Shown: positions 43,714 through 52,941, counted from the first letter of the stretch. The stretch: 64,000 nt of DNA from Mycetocola zhadangensis (GCF_003668565.1 NZ_RCWJ01000002.1:496001-560000); one strand, 5' to 3'. Program-made: numbers and translations. The notes: generated from the sequence alone by a model not told the origin.

Positions 43714-44319
43714 GTGCCCCTTTTCCGCCGTCGCCCCGCCCGCGTGAATGTCGGTAGGTACAAACCGCTGCCGCAGGACCCGATCGCACCCATCGATCGC
43801 GTGGTTGAGGAGGGCGTTCTCATCACGGCGTCATCGGTGCGGATGGCGATCAAGAACAGGGTGATCGTTGGTGCCCTTCGTGATGACCTCAAGTTCGACG
43901 CTGAGGCGCTCGGAAAAGCGGCTCGAGAGGAGTTCCTCGCGCTCGCCGATGAGAACACCTACACGGCTAAACGGCTGGAACGGCTTGGTCACTGGGCGTA
44001 CTCGCCAGGCGACGCAAACCTCGGCGATCCGTTCGTTGACGAGGACGAGATTGACGAAGAGCACCGCCGGCGGCCGCAGGTGCACCGGGCGCTCGCCGAG
44101 GCGCTCAAGGCGGAGGCCGACAACTCCGAACGGATTCGGGCGATTGTCGAGCAGGCACGTGATGACGCGTGGGAGGAGATCGGCCGTGAGCTGCGGGCCC
44201 GGCTGCGCAACACGGGCTACGTGCGTGAGACCGATCCGAAGTACGAGAAGATGCGGGCGAAACGGGTCAAGGAGTTCATCAAGACCGACCTGGCCAGGCT
44301 GCGCGTCACCGACGACTGA
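43714..44319 (+). CDS. Charged helical protein, function unknown
   Basis: This 201-residue soluble protein is rich in Arg, Glu and Asp with long helical stretches (FDAEALGKAAREEFLALADENTYTAKRLERLG; NSERIRAIVEQARDDAWEEIGRELRARLRNTG). I do not recognise the family. The GTG at 43714 is preferred to GTG 43708 because GACAAT lies six bases before it. Its end overlaps the convergent small membrane gene by 14 bp. Confidence 0.75.
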   Translation: MPLFRRRPARVNVGRYKPLPQDPIAPIDRVVEEGVLITASSVRMAIKNRVIVGALRDDLKFDAEALGKAAREEFLALADENTYTAKRLERLGHWAYSPGDANLGDPFVDEDEIDEEHRRRPQVHRALAEALKAEADNSERIRAIVEQARDDAWEEIGRELRARLRNTGYVRETDPKYEKMRAKRVKEFIKTDLARLRVTDD

Positions 44320-44536
44320 AGCTGAGCGCCGTGTCGAACGGGCGCGGTCCTGCAACGAACCAGACCACCATGGCGACGAGTGGCACGCAGACGAGCGCGG
44401 CGACCCAAAATGCCCGTCCCCACGTCTCAAGCTTGGGTGAACGCAGAATGGTGACGACGGCGTACGCGATAGCGGTGAGGTACGCGGCCCCTGCAGCACC
44501 GGCCACAGCACTTGCGAGAATGAGATCGGCGGTCAT
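44306..44536 (-). CDS. Small two-helix membrane protein (PLDc_N-like)
   Basis: This 76-residue protein has two transmembrane segments: LILASAVAGAAGAAYLTAIAYAVVTIL, and FWVAALVCVPLVAMVVWFVAGPRP, which resembles the PLDc_N domain. GGAAGGG precedes the ATG on the minus strand. The 3' end overlaps the convergent gene. Confidence 0.7.
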   Translation of the reverse strand: MTADLILASAVAGAAGAAYLTAIAYAVVTILRSPKLETWGRAFWVAALVCVPLVAMVVWFVAGPRPFDTALSFSRR

Positions 44537-44604
44537 GGGAGCCCTTCCGTGAGGTGCCCCTCAACCTAGGTCAGTGGCCGTGAGTGGTCAAGACGTGCTT
44601 TCAG

Positions 44605-45033
44605 CTATCCCGCATTTTCTGGTTCGACCGCGACGACCTGGCCGCTCGCGTCGGTCGAATACCGCCCTTTCGACAGCTCGACAAGAACGAGCTGGTTGCC
44701 GAACGGATCCGCTCCCACAGCAACTTTGCCCACCGGGATGTTCGTCGGCTCGGCCACGATCGTCCCACCCGCTGCAACAATCGTGTTGAGTGCATCGGCG
44801 ACGGATGCCACGAGCCAGTTCACGGCCGCACCAAGGTTCGTGCTGAGAACCAGCTCGGTGTCGCTCTCGGGCAGTCGTAATCCCGCCTGCCCGATCGCGT
44901 CGTTTCGCCAGATCAGCTCGTGGTGGAGCTTATCGCGGTAGAAGCCGAGCCCGTCTTCGAGGTTCGGCACTGGCAGCATCACCGCATCCACGAATCGGAG
45001 CAACGCCGGTGGGTGGCTCACGGGATCCGTCAT
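44605..45033 (-). CDS. Glyoxalase/VOC-superfamily protein
   Basis: This 142-residue protein has the betaalphabetabetabeta repeats of the VOC fold: FVDAVMLPVPNLEDGLGFYRDKLHHELIWRN, then VADALNTIVAAGGTIVAEP and DPFGNQLVLVELSKG. It is probably a metal-dependent enzyme or a resistance-type binding protein; the substrate is unknown. Confidence 0.88.
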   Translation of the reverse strand: MTDPVSHPPALLRFVDAVMLPVPNLEDGLGFYRDKLHHELIWRNDAIGQAGLRLPESDTELVLSTNLGAAVNWLVASVADALNTIVAAGGTIVAEPTNIPVGKVAVGADPFGNQLVLVELSKGRYSTDASGQVVAVEPENAG

Positions 45034-45332
45034 TCTCGTTCCCTTCCTTCATCGTTGTGCTGCAGCCACACCTTGAGGACAGCGTTCGACCACAGGTGTT
45101 CACTCCCGTTGGCATCATTGAGCCGCGCGGATCTCCCAGCAAAGCATTGATGCGTTCGGGCTGGAAGACCCCGCGGGCTCGTGCTTCGGGCGCCGAATCA
45201 ACAAGGCCGTCACGGGAGTAAGGGCATTCGTGTTTGCCCTCCAACCTTCGAAGTCAAGGACTGCCGCCAACCTTTTTGTCAACCTACGGTTGAGGTCCCC
45301 GGTGGGGAAGATCTTTGCGTAGTGGAAGAGAG
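45034..45332. other. About 300 bp without a recognisable gene
   Basis: The stretch lies between divergent genes. Reading frames here are short and lack gene-like composition. It presumably holds the two promoters. I see no strong hairpin or palindrome. Confidence 0.5.
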
Positions 45333-45599
45333 ATGGGGAAGGATATGACTCTTTTGCAGGATCGCGCGACGAAGCCGGTACTGGAGATCCTTGCCATCAG
45401 CGACCACGAGTGGCGGGTTTGCGACGGGCGTTTCGCTCAAAGAGACGCACCACGGATGCTGGGCTACATCGATCGGACGAGCGCTGGCTATGAGTTGGTG
45501 CGACTTCAACACGAACCCCGGGTGCAGATCTTTGATTCGCTGAAGGGTGCGTTGGACGCACTCATCGAGCCATCCAGCGACGAGCTTCCGGGTGGTTGA
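45333..45599 (+). CDS. Small conserved-looking protein, function unknown
   Basis: This 88-residue protein (EILAISDHEWRVCDGRFAQRDAPRMLGYIDRTSAGYELVRL) has balanced, gene-like composition and suggests a small beta-rich fold followed by a helix. No family is recognised. The start could be ATG 45333 or ATG 45345; GGAAGAG lies before the first. Confidence 0.6.
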   Translation: MGKDMTLLQDRATKPVLEILAISDHEWRVCDGRFAQRDAPRMLGYIDRTSAGYELVRLQHEPRVQIFDSLKGALDALIEPSSDELPGG

Positions 45600-45799
45600 G
45601 TCGCGAGAGGCGCTCGCCGCAGTTCAAATACGACCGAAGTGCCAGGGCTGGCTGCCGCTGGCGAGAGCCTGCACATGTCAACCGGCCAGAATCGAAGCAG
45701 TTTCGGGTCGTCGGGGGCGGGGCCATATGGGACCCTGGCCAACGACGAGGTCGCAGCCGACTGGTTGCGAGCCGTGATTGCGGGAGCCCAAGAGCAGCC

Positions 45800-46135
45800 C
45801 TAGAGGTTGAGGTCCTCGTAGTTTTCAGGCATGGTCTCGTCGTGCGGGCGCACGGGAGGCGGGGACGACAACAGCATTATTCGTTCCTGCATGTATGCGA
45901 CAGCGTCTGCGTTGTCGAGATCGGGGAGGCTGGAAATCGTGGTCTCGGCAATGAGCGCAACTCCGCTGTCGAGCAGGAAAGTCGCCTCCGTCTCGTTGCC
46001 GTCCGGGCTTATCGCGCGCAGCGTCACCGTGTCGGCCTTGCTTTCAGTGGCGAGCAATGAGGCGTACTCGAGGAGGAGGTCAGTTGCCTGGTCGCCGATA
46101 AGAAGGGACTTGTCTCCGAACGTGACGTGCTTCAT
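45800..46135 (-). CDS. Small protein, function unknown
   Basis: This 111-residue protein (MKHVTFGDKSLLIGDQATDLLLEYASLLATESKADTVTLRAIS) has an alternating beta/alpha pattern and an acidic C-terminal tail. The start at 46135 is set by the box TACCGT six bases upstream on the minus strand (46147-46142), a leaderless arrangement. I do not recognise the family. Confidence 0.7.
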   Translation of the reverse strand: MKHVTFGDKSLLIGDQATDLLLEYASLLATESKADTVTLRAISPDGNETEATFLLDSGVALIAETTISSLPDLDNADAVAYMQERIMLLSSPPPVRPHDETMPENYEDLNL

Positions 46136-46147
46136 GTGCTCACGGTA
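46136..46147 (-). promoter_or_regulatory. Leaderless promoter -10 (TACCGT) of the 45800-46135 gene
   Basis: On the minus strand TACCGT, then GAGCAC, then ATG at 46135. Confidence 0.5.
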
Positions 46148-46304
46148 CGTTCCGCTTGCACTTTTGCCGAGGGGCTTGCGCATTGTTGGATCGTCGCGGT
46201 GAGAGGTGTGGTCTGGCGGAGCCGCCGATAAGATCGAGGGGGTGCGCCGGGAAGTCTGGTCGGCAAGTTCGATCAGCGACCCATTTCTGAAGGAGTTTCC
46301 CTTT

Positions 46305-47636
46305 ATGGCATCCACCCCGTCCGCGCCGGCAACCGTTCCTTCGCGAGGAAGCTTCTCGGAAGCAACGCGTATCGGTGCGATCCTTCGCAAGGAGACCGTC
46401 GGCGGGATGCTTCTCGTCGGAGCGGCGATCATTGCTCTGGTGTGGGCCAACTCTCCCGTTGCCGACAGCTACTTCGCACTTCGCGACTTCAGGGTGGGTT
46501 ATGCGCCGTGGCATCTCGAACTGAGCCTGGGCGCATGGGCCTCCGATGGCTTGCTCGCAATCTTCTTTTTCCTCGTCGGCCTTGAGCTCAAAAGGGAAAT
46601 TGTTGCGGGAGACCTGCGTGATTTTCGTAAGGCGGTCATCCCCGTGGCCGCGGCGGTCGGCGGCGTTGTGGTGCCAGCGCTCATCTATGCGGCAGTGAAC
46701 TGGGGGAACGAGAAAACCATCCAGGGATGGGCGATTCCCACGGCGACCGACATCGCGTTCGCTGTTGCCGTGCTCGCGATCGTTGGATCGCGCCTGCCGA
46801 GTGCTCTGCGGATCTTTCTCCTGACCCTCGCCGTGGTTGATGACCTCATCGCCATCGTGATTATTGCCGTCTTTTATACGGGCGAGATCAACGTTCTCGC
46901 CCTGGGCCTGACCCTCGTGCCTCTGACCTTGTACACGGTGCTCGCGCAACGCTATCGCCGGTTCTTCGGGATGAAACCGGCTGCGGCCTGGCTCATCCTG
47001 CTGCCGCTCGGACTGGCCACCTGGGCGTTGTTGCACGCATCGGGCATCCACGCCACGATCGCCGGTGTGCTGCTTGGATTCGCTATCCCGGTGATCCGCA
47101 GCGCGGCGAGTGGTGGCCCTTCAGCCGGGCCCGGACTGGCGGAGATCTTCGAGCACCGGTTCCGGCCGATCTCCGCCGGCTTCGCCGTGCCGGTTTTCGC
47201 ATTCTTCTCGGCAGGTGTCGCTATCGGAGGTATTGACGGGTTCACGTCCGCCCTGGCCGACCCCGTGTCGATCGGGATCATCGTCGCTCTGGTGGCGGGG
47301 AAACCGGTCGGGATTCTGGTGACCACCTGGGCGGTCGCGAAGTTCACTCGGGCACGGTTGGATCCGTCGCTTCGGTGGGTTGACCTTCTCGGTATGGGCC
47401 TGCTCGCCGGAATCGGGTTCACGGTGTCATTGCTGGTTGCCGAGTTGAGCTTCGGAGCCGGGGGTCCCGAAAACGATCACGCCAAGGTCGCTGTCCTGAC
47501 AGCATCCGTTCTGGCCGCAATGCTCGCGGCGGTTGTCCTGCGGGCACGCAACCGCGTTTACAAGCGAATTGAGGTCGCTGAGCGCGCGGATGCGGATAAC
47601 GACGGGACGCCGGACGTGTATCAGACGGGCCGTTGA
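46305..47636 (+). CDS. nhaA: Na+/H+ antiporter NhaA
   Basis: This 443-residue antiporter exports sodium in exchange for protons. It has about twelve membrane segments. The NhaA signatures [15 protein letters not shown] and [18 protein letters not shown] carry the transport aspartates, and [14 protein letters not shown] is also typical. The cytoplasmic tail ends [16 protein letters not shown], which matches a DxDxDG calcium-binding loop and is unusual. AAGGAG lies ahead of ATG 46305. Confidence 0.95.
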   Translation: MASTPSAPATVPSRGSFSEATRIGAILRKETVGGMLLVGAAIIALVWANSPVADSYFALRDFRVGYAPWHLELSLGAWASDGLLAIFFFLVGLELKREIVAGDLRDFRKAVIPVAAAVGGVVVPALIYAAVNWGNEKTIQGWAIPTATDIAFAVAVLAIVGSRLPSALRIFLLTLAVVDDLIAIVIIAVFYTGEINVLALGLTLVPLTLYTVLAQRYRRFFGMKPAAAWLILLPLGLATWALLHASGIHATIAGVLLGFAIPVIRSAASGGPSAGPGLAEIFEHRFRPISAGFAVPVFAFFSAGVAIGGIDGFTSALADPVSIGIIVALVAGKPVGILVTTWAVAKFTRARLDPSLRWVDLLGMGLLAGIGFTVSLLVAELSFGAGGPENDHAKVAVLTASVLAAMLAAVVLRARNRVYKRIEVAERADADNDGTPDVYQTGR

Positions 47637-47657
47637 AACCGCGCTGACGGAACGTGG

Positions 47658-48122
47658 TTACCGGGGTGGGATCCGCCACGGGAAGGGAAAGTTCGGATCC
47701 AGCGCCTGGAGTGCTGCCAGCTCGTCGTGCGTGAGCTCGCCTTGGGACGCCTTCTGCGCAAGCGACATTGCGCGCACGTCCTTGACAGGGTTGCGGACGT
47801 TCCCGGCGTTCACCAGCCCTGTTTGGCGAAGCACCCAGGCGTAACGCAGTCTGCCCAATCCTGTGTTCTTCCGATACACCGTCAGCAGATAGACGATGCA
47901 CGCCCCGAATGCCGCAGCCGTGATGAGGGACAGAAGTCCGTCGCCGGCTGCTGCGTCACCCCCGGTGAATCCGATGCCGTAGCCCCATGCCGCGACCACA
48001 CCGGCGATTCCGAGGAGTACAAACAAAGTGCAGGCGACAAACTGGATGCCCCAGTAGCCTCCTGCCGATTTTTTGAGGGCTCTGTACTGTTCGGCGGTGA
48101 GGTCAGGGGGGAGGGTTTCCAC
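47658..48122 (-). CDS. Two-helix membrane protein, function unknown
   Basis: This 154-residue protein has two transmembrane segments (FVACTLFVLLGIAGVVAAWGYGI and LLSLITAAAFGACIVYLLTVY) and a soluble C-terminal helix-rich region (VRAMSLAQKASQGELTHDELAALQALDPNFPFPW). It converges with nhaA, 21 bp apart. I do not recognise the family. Confidence 0.65.
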   Translation of the reverse strand: METLPPDLTAEQYRALKKSAGGYWGIQFVACTLFVLLGIAGVVAAWGYGIGFTGGDAAAGDGLLSLITAAAFGACIVYLLTVYRKNTGLGRLRYAWVLRQTGLVNAGNVRNPVKDVRAMSLAQKASQGELTHDELAALQALDPNFPFPWRIPPR

Positions 48123-48197
48123 GTCCGTTAGCCTGCCACAACGAATCGGCGAGCTGTGTTTCAGTGTCGATCTCGGTCGTTCTGCGTCGCCTTGCCC

Positions 48198-48225
48198 TTG
48201 TGTCGTATTTGAACTCGTATATGAT
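48198..48225 (+). promoter_or_regulatory. Promoter of the MHS transporter operon
   Basis: TTGTGT (48198-48203), 16-bp spacer, TATGAT (48220-48225). The region is AT-rich compared with its surroundings. A leader of roughly 80 nt would follow, which may contain an operator for an unlinked regulator. Confidence 0.4.
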
Positions 48226-48314
48226 TTTCGTTATTCGAGCGAGCAACGATTTGAAGCTGTTGCAAGGGACTCGAGTTCAGACAATGCCGTCGAACTGACA
48301 TAGGAGTCACCCCG

Positions 48315-49694
48315 ATGAGTACATCACAACCAGAAGGTGTGGCCCCTACGGGGACGATCGCCACTCACGCCGAGCGGCGACGCGTCGTATTCGCGACGAT
48401 CGTCGGAACCACGGTGGAATGGTACGACTTCTTCATCTACGCGACCGCGGTGGGGCTCGTGTTCGGCCAGCTCTTCTTTGCGCCGCTGGGTGCGGACAGC
48501 GCGATTCTCGGTTTCGCTACCGTGGGAGTGAGCTTCCTGTTTCGCCCGCTCGGTGCCTTCCTTGCCGGTCATTTCGGCGACAAGTACGGACGCAAAACGG
48601 TGCTCATGTGGACACTGATCCTGATGGGTGCGTCGACCGCTCTGATCGGATTGCTCCCCACGTACGAGGCGATTGGAATTGCTGCGCCGATCTTGCTCGT
48701 ATTTCTCCGGATCCTCCAGGGCATTTCCGCGGGCGGCGAATGGGGTGGCGCCGTCCTCATGGCTGTCGAGCACGCGCCGCAAAGCAGGCGTGGCATCTTC
48801 GGTGCGTCTCCGCAGATCGGAGTTCCGCTTGGCCTCCTGCTCGCGTCAGGGGTAATGGCGCTGATGACGATCATCGCGCCAGGCGACGCGTTCCTCCAGT
48901 GGGGCTGGCGCATTCCGTTCCTGTTGAGCGTGGTGCTGATTCTGGTCGGCTACTACGTACGCCGGAAGGTCGAGGAGAGCCCGGTATTTACCGAACTCGC
49001 CGAGCGTAAGGAAAAGGCCCAGATGCCGATCGTGCAGCTGTTCAAGAAGCACGCGCTCCTGGTCGTCGTCGCTGCATTGGTGTTCGCGGGCAACAACGCC
49101 GTCGGCTACATGACCACAGGCGGCTACATCCAGGGGTACGCCACGAACCCTGACGGTCCGCTCGCCTTTGAGCGCGGCCCGGTTCTGTGGGCCGTCGCGG
49201 GATCCGCCGTGACGTGGCTGTTGTCCACGCTGCTCGCTGGCTGGGTGTCGGACCGCCTCGGGCGTCGTGCCACCTACCTCATCGGCTGGGTGCTGCAGCT
49301 GGTCGGTGTGATCACCCTGTTCCCGCTGGTCAACAGCGGCAGCGTTGGGCTTCTCTTCGCCGGCCTGGCAATCCTGACACTCGGGCTCGGCTTCACGTAC
49401 GGACCGCAGGCAGCGCTCTACGCAGAACTCTTTCCCGCCTCCATCCGTTTCTCCGGGGTCTCTATTTCCTACGCAATCGGCGCGATCATCGGTGGTGCAT
49501 TCGCTCCGACCATCGCTACGGCGCTCGTGCAGGCAACGGGCAGCACTCTGTCCGTCACCTGGTACCTCGCAGCCATGACCGTCATCGGCCTGATCGCAAC
49601 GCTGCTGCTTCGCGACCGGAGTGGAATCCCACTCGGACCGGACCACGAGGAGCAGCAGTCGATCAGCCCGATCCGCGGCCTCGCCCGCGCCTAA
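48315..49694 (+). CDS. MFS transporter of the metabolite:H+ symporter (MHS) family
   Basis: This 459-residue protein has twelve predicted membrane helices. VVFATIVGTTVEWYDFFIYATAVGLVF is the hallmark of MHS proteins such as KgtP, ShiA and aromatic-acid symporters, and GHFGDKYGRKTVL and SDRLGRRATYL are the two MFS loops. The aromatic hydroxylase gene begins 25 bp downstream, so an aromatic carboxylate is the likely substrate. Confidence 0.9.
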   Translation: MSTSQPEGVAPTGTIATHAERRRVVFATIVGTTVEWYDFFIYATAVGLVFGQLFFAPLGADSAILGFATVGVSFLFRPLGAFLAGHFGDKYGRKTVLMWTLILMGASTALIGLLPTYEAIGIAAPILLVFLRILQGISAGGEWGGAVLMAVEHAPQSRRGIFGASPQIGVPLGLLLASGVMALMTIIAPGDAFLQWGWRIPFLLSVVLILVGYYVRRKVEESPVFTELAERKEKAQMPIVQLFKKHALLVVVAALVFAGNNAVGYMTTGGYIQGYATNPDGPLAFERGPVLWAVAGSAVTWLLSTLLAGWVSDRLGRRATYLIGWVLQLVGVITLFPLVNSGSVGLLFAGLAILTLGLGFTYGPQAALYAELFPASIRFSGVSISYAIGAIIGGAFAPTIATALVQATGSTLSVTWYLAAMTVIGLIATLLLRDRSGIPLGPDHEEQQSISPIRGLARA

Positions 49695-49718
49695 TCCTCG
49701 AAGAGCGAAGGAATCAGC

Positions 49719-51614
49719 ATGCAGTTCCACCATCACGGGTATGTGTCTGGCGACCCGCGCGTCATTGCGCCCGAGGGCACAGGCATCGATCGTCCGAGCG
49801 AGATCCCCGAAGAGATCGACGTGCTGATCGTCGGGTCAGGACCTGCTGGGATGCTTCTCGCAGCCCAGATGGCACAGTTCCCAGAGGCAGCGACGCGCAT
49901 CATTGAGCGGCGCGCAGGCAGGCTTCCCCTCGGACAGGCGGACGGAATCCAGCCGCGGAGCGTCGAGACGTTTCAGGCGTTCGGATTCGCGGAGCGAATA
50001 GTCGCCGAGGCTTACAACATTGCCTACATGAACTTCTGGAACCCAGATCCAGAGAACCCGGCGAACATCGTCCGCACCAGCCGCACCGAGGACTATGGAT
50101 TCAAGATCAGCGAATTCCCACACCTCATCGTCAACCAGGCGCGCGTACTCGACTACTTCGCTGAGGCGGCGGCGAATGGCCCTGGGCGTATCGCGCCCGA
50201 TTATGGCATCGAGTTCGTGTCGCTCACAGTGCACGAGCAGGGTGAGTTCCCCGTTGAAGTCCGTCTCCGCTACGTGACGGGTGAACGCGCGGGCGAAGAG
50301 CGCACCATCCGTACCAAATACGTCGCCGGTTGCGACGGGGCGCGCAGCGGAGTTCGTGAGGCGATCGGACGAAAGCACGTCGGGGCCGCTTCGTTGCACG
50401 CGTGGGGTGTCATGGATGTGATGGTCAACACCGACTTTCCCGACTGGCGAACCAAATGCGCCATCAATGCGGTTGCTGGCAACATCCTGCACATCCCGCG
50501 CGAAGGCGGGTACCTCTCGCGCGTCTACGTTGATCTCGGAGCGGTCGCCGAAAACGATGAGCACCGCGTCCGGCTCACCCCCATCGATGAGATCATCCGC
50601 AAGGCAAACGACATCCTGCACCCCTACACGCTCGATGTGAAAGAAGTCGCCTGGCACAGCGTCTACGAGGTCGGCCATCGGGTCACCGACAAGTTCGACG
50701 ACGTTCCTAATGGCTCAGAGCGCGCCCCGCGCGTCTTCCTCACAGGAGACGCCTGCCACACCCACAGCGCGAAAGCTGGGCAGGGCATGAATGTGTCCAT
50801 GCAGGATGGATTCAACCTCGGGTGGAAGCTCGGCTCGGTGCTTACCGGGCGCAGCCCCGACGCTCTGTTGGCCACCTATTCGGCCGAGCGCCAGCCAGTG
50901 GCCCAGCAACTCATAGATTTCGACCGGGAGTGGTCTTCTCTCATGGCTCGGAAGCCTGAAGAGATCTCCGACCCACAGGACCTGGCGACCTATTACCTCG
51001 CAACGGCGGAGTTCCCCTCCGGGTTCATGACCCAATATGAGCGATCCGAGATCGTCGGGGACGCCGCCCATCAATCGCTGGCCGAAGGGTTCCCGATCGG
51101 CAAACGCTTCAAGTCGTCCGAGGTCACGCTCGTTGCGGATGGCAACGCTGTCCACCTCGGACACCATGCGAAGGCGGATGGGCGGTGGCGTCTCTACGCA
51201 TTCGCTGATTCGCCGTCCGCGGGGGAACCTTCGGAACTCACGTCCTGGGCGGAGTGGATCTCGTCTTCAGCCACCTCGCCGGTGATTCGTTACACCTCGC
51301 GGGCCGAAGACATCGACGATGTTTTCGATGTGAAAGTCATTTATCAGCAGCCGTTCGAAGGCGTCGACATCTCGCGGGTGCCCGCGATCTTCCGGCCGAA
51401 AACGGGGCCGCTCGGACTCACGGACTGGGAGAAGGTCTTCGCCGCTGCGCCAAGTGCGTGGACGAACACGGACATCTACGACGAGCGCGGGCTTTCGCGC
51501 GACGGGCTCGTCGTGGTCGTGCGTCCCGATCAGTATGTCGCCGCGGTGCTTCCCCTTACAGCGACCGACGCGCTTGCCGAATTCTTCGAAAGGTCGATGG
51601 TTCAGGCGCCCTGA
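49719..51614 (+). CDS. FAD-dependent aromatic hydroxylase (3-hydroxybenzoate/phenol monooxygenase type)
   Basis: This 631-residue class A flavin monooxygenase has the dinucleotide motif VLIVGSGPAGMLLA near residue 36, the NAD(P)H/FAD motif VAGCDGARSGVREAIG, and FLTGDACHTHSAKAGQGMNVSMQDGFNLGWKL for FAD binding. A C-terminal thioredoxin-like domain follows from about residue 440, as in phenol hydroxylase and MobA. It should hydroxylate a phenolic acid taken up by the adjacent MHS transporter. No ring-cleavage gene lies nearby. Confidence 0.9.
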   Translation: MQFHHHGYVSGDPRVIAPEGTGIDRPSEIPEEIDVLIVGSGPAGMLLAAQMAQFPEAATRIIERRAGRLPLGQADGIQPRSVETFQAFGFAERIVAEAYNIAYMNFWNPDPENPANIVRTSRTEDYGFKISEFPHLIVNQARVLDYFAEAAANGPGRIAPDYGIEFVSLTVHEQGEFPVEVRLRYVTGERAGEERTIRTKYVAGCDGARSGVREAIGRKHVGAASLHAWGVMDVMVNTDFPDWRTKCAINAVAGNILHIPREGGYLSRVYVDLGAVAENDEHRVRLTPIDEIIRKANDILHPYTLDVKEVAWHSVYEVGHRVTDKFDDVPNGSERAPRVFLTGDACHTHSAKAGQGMNVSMQDGFNLGWKLGSVLTGRSPDALLATYSAERQPVAQQLIDFDREWSSLMARKPEEISDPQDLATYYLATAEFPSGFMTQYERSEIVGDAAHQSLAEGFPIGKRFKSSEVTLVADGNAVHLGHHAKADGRWRLYAFADSPSAGEPSELTSWAEWISSSATSPVIRYTSRAEDIDDVFDVKVIYQQPFEGVDISRVPAIFRPKTGPLGLTDWEKVFAAAPSAWTNTDIYDERGLSRDGLVVVVRPDQYVAAVLPLTATDALAEFFERSMVQAP

Positions 51615-51726
51615 GCGAGGTCCTAATGATCCGGTCAGAGACACGCAGCGATCCTCTCGCCGGTCCGCGCCTCCTCAGGGGTAGGTGCATCGGACGCTCC
51701 GTGTGCTCCCTAGACCGTGTTGCCCT

Positions 51727-51876
51727 TCAACCGATGTGTTGCAGAATGCCTTTGTACACACACTGCGGATTTGTGCACGCGAAGCCCGGTTTGGAGCGGC
51801 TATCCGTTCCAACCGCGAGCCTGAGCGATTTGCTGTCGCAGTACCGACAAATCCGAACTTCCGTGTTCGTGGGCAT
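51727..51876 (-). CDS. 49-residue zinc-ribbon protein
   Basis: The small frame MPTNTEVRICRYCDSKSLRL ... CTNPQCVYKG has a CxxC and a CxxxxC knuckle 24-27 residues apart, enough for one zinc ribbon. AAGGGA lies about seven bases before the ATG on the minus strand. Function is unknown. It is below usual gene-calling length. Confidence 0.5.
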   Translation of the reverse strand: MPTNTEVRICRYCDSKSLRLAVGTDSRSKPGFACTNPQCVYKGILQHIG

Positions 51877-52066
51877 GACAAATCCCTTCTCGATGGGTGG
51901 GATGCAGCCAAACGTACGCCGCGTGTGCGTCGCACGCCAGCCCCTATGGGCCTGTATCTCCTCCCAACCGTTCCGCCAGAGGTGTAACCAAAGCGCGCCG
52001 ATGGCATCACGAACGATAGATTGTCCGCGGTAGCAGGTACGTCTTCGGCGCTTCAACGGGAGACCC

Positions 52067-52879
52067 ATGGACACGAGCGTTCGCGGCGTGGTTGACGCCT
52101 ATTATTCGCAGTTCTTTCTCCGTGTTGGTGAAGACGGCAGGGCCTATATCCCCTGGGGGTCGCCATTGGGGCTGGTCAGCGGGATCGAGCCCGGTTATGT
52201 CAGGCTCACCGCTGCTCGGCACTTCGGCGGTGTTTCCGCGGAGGCACAAATATTCTCGAGCCCGCCAGCTCTCCATCCCGCATGGGGCGATGTTGTCGAG
52301 TTCTCCATCACAGCAGGGGCGTCCGTCTCGATCGACCCCTGGGACCCCGGCGCAACCGGATTCTCCGTACCTCTAACGCCCGGCGTCACGTATCGCGTCC
52401 GCTTCACCATTGTCGATGGAGAAATTGGTTCGCAGCAGTTCCTTCGCGAACCGGAGGCGCAACCGTCCGAGCTCTACCTGCTCCAGTTCTGGCCAGAGCC
52501 GTTTTCCGAGGCAGCTGTGCTGAGAAACGAGTCGCCCTGGGCTCAGTACTGGGTGTTCGGTGCCCTCGCGGAAACGATCATTCCAACACTCAGTGCGGTG
52601 CCGGCGCCCGAGCGGGCAATGGCTCTCGTTGACCTGGCTTTTCAGGCACATCCCGACGTTGCGAAGCGGGTTCGCAACGGCGAGGAGAGGTATCAAAACG
52701 GCATCATTGCCTACCTGCAGGCGCTGCAAACTGCGACATACCACGACCCCGATTTCGCGTACCTCCGGGACGACCCGCAGGTGCACAAGCTCTTGATCGA
52801 GCGATACATCGCATCGAAGTGCGCTGGGGACGCGGCAGCAAGAGCTGCCGGACAGCTCGAGGAAAAAGAGAGCGGATGA
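52067..52879 (+). CDS. Protein of unknown function with a ComJ-like beta-rich N-terminal half
   Basis: This 270-residue protein has a beta-rich N-terminal half (AYYSQFFLRV ... SAEAQIFS ... FSVPLTPGVTYRVRFTIVDGE ... LYLLQFWPEP) whose pattern recalls ComJ/Nin-type proteins. A helical C-terminal half (ERAMALVDLAFQAHPDVAKRVRNGEERYQNGI) follows. The resemblance is by eye and weak. Its last 9 bp run into the 3' end of the tRNA-Gly gene on the other strand. Confidence 0.65.
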   Translation: MDTSVRGVVDAYYSQFFLRVGEDGRAYIPWGSPLGLVSGIEPGYVRLTAARHFGGVSAEAQIFSSPPALHPAWGDVVEFSITAGASVSIDPWDPGATGFSVPLTPGVTYRVRFTIVDGEIGSQQFLREPEAQPSELYLLQFWPEPFSEAAVLRNESPWAQYWVFGALAETIIPTLSAVPAPERAMALVDLAFQAHPDVAKRVRNGEERYQNGIIAYLQALQTATYHDPDFAYLRDDPQVHKLLIERYIASKCAGDAAARAAGQLEEKESG

Positions 52880-52941
52880 CGGGAATCGAACCCGCGCTAT
52901 CAGCTTGGGAAGCTGAAGTTCTGCCATTGAACTACATCCGC
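52871..52941 (-). tRNA. tRNA-Gly (anticodon CCC)
   Basis: The minus strand folds as a cloverleaf: acceptor GCGGATG pairs with CATCCGC, discriminator U; the anticodon stem TCAGC/GCTGA closes the loop TTCCCAA, anticodon CCC, reading GGG. The T arm contains GGTTCGATTCC. No CCA is encoded. A -10-like TAAGAT lies about 25 bp upstream. Length 71 nt. Confidence 0.95.

Noticed and set aside
45596-46060. 154-codon plus-strand frame between the 45333 gene and nhaA
   Set aside because: It overlaps a leaderless minus-strand gene with better composition and has Arg/Val-rich shadow character.
52871-52941. Integration (att) site at tRNA-Gly with a mobile island
   Set aside because: No integrase, no phage or plasmid gene and no second copy of the tRNA 3' end within the window.
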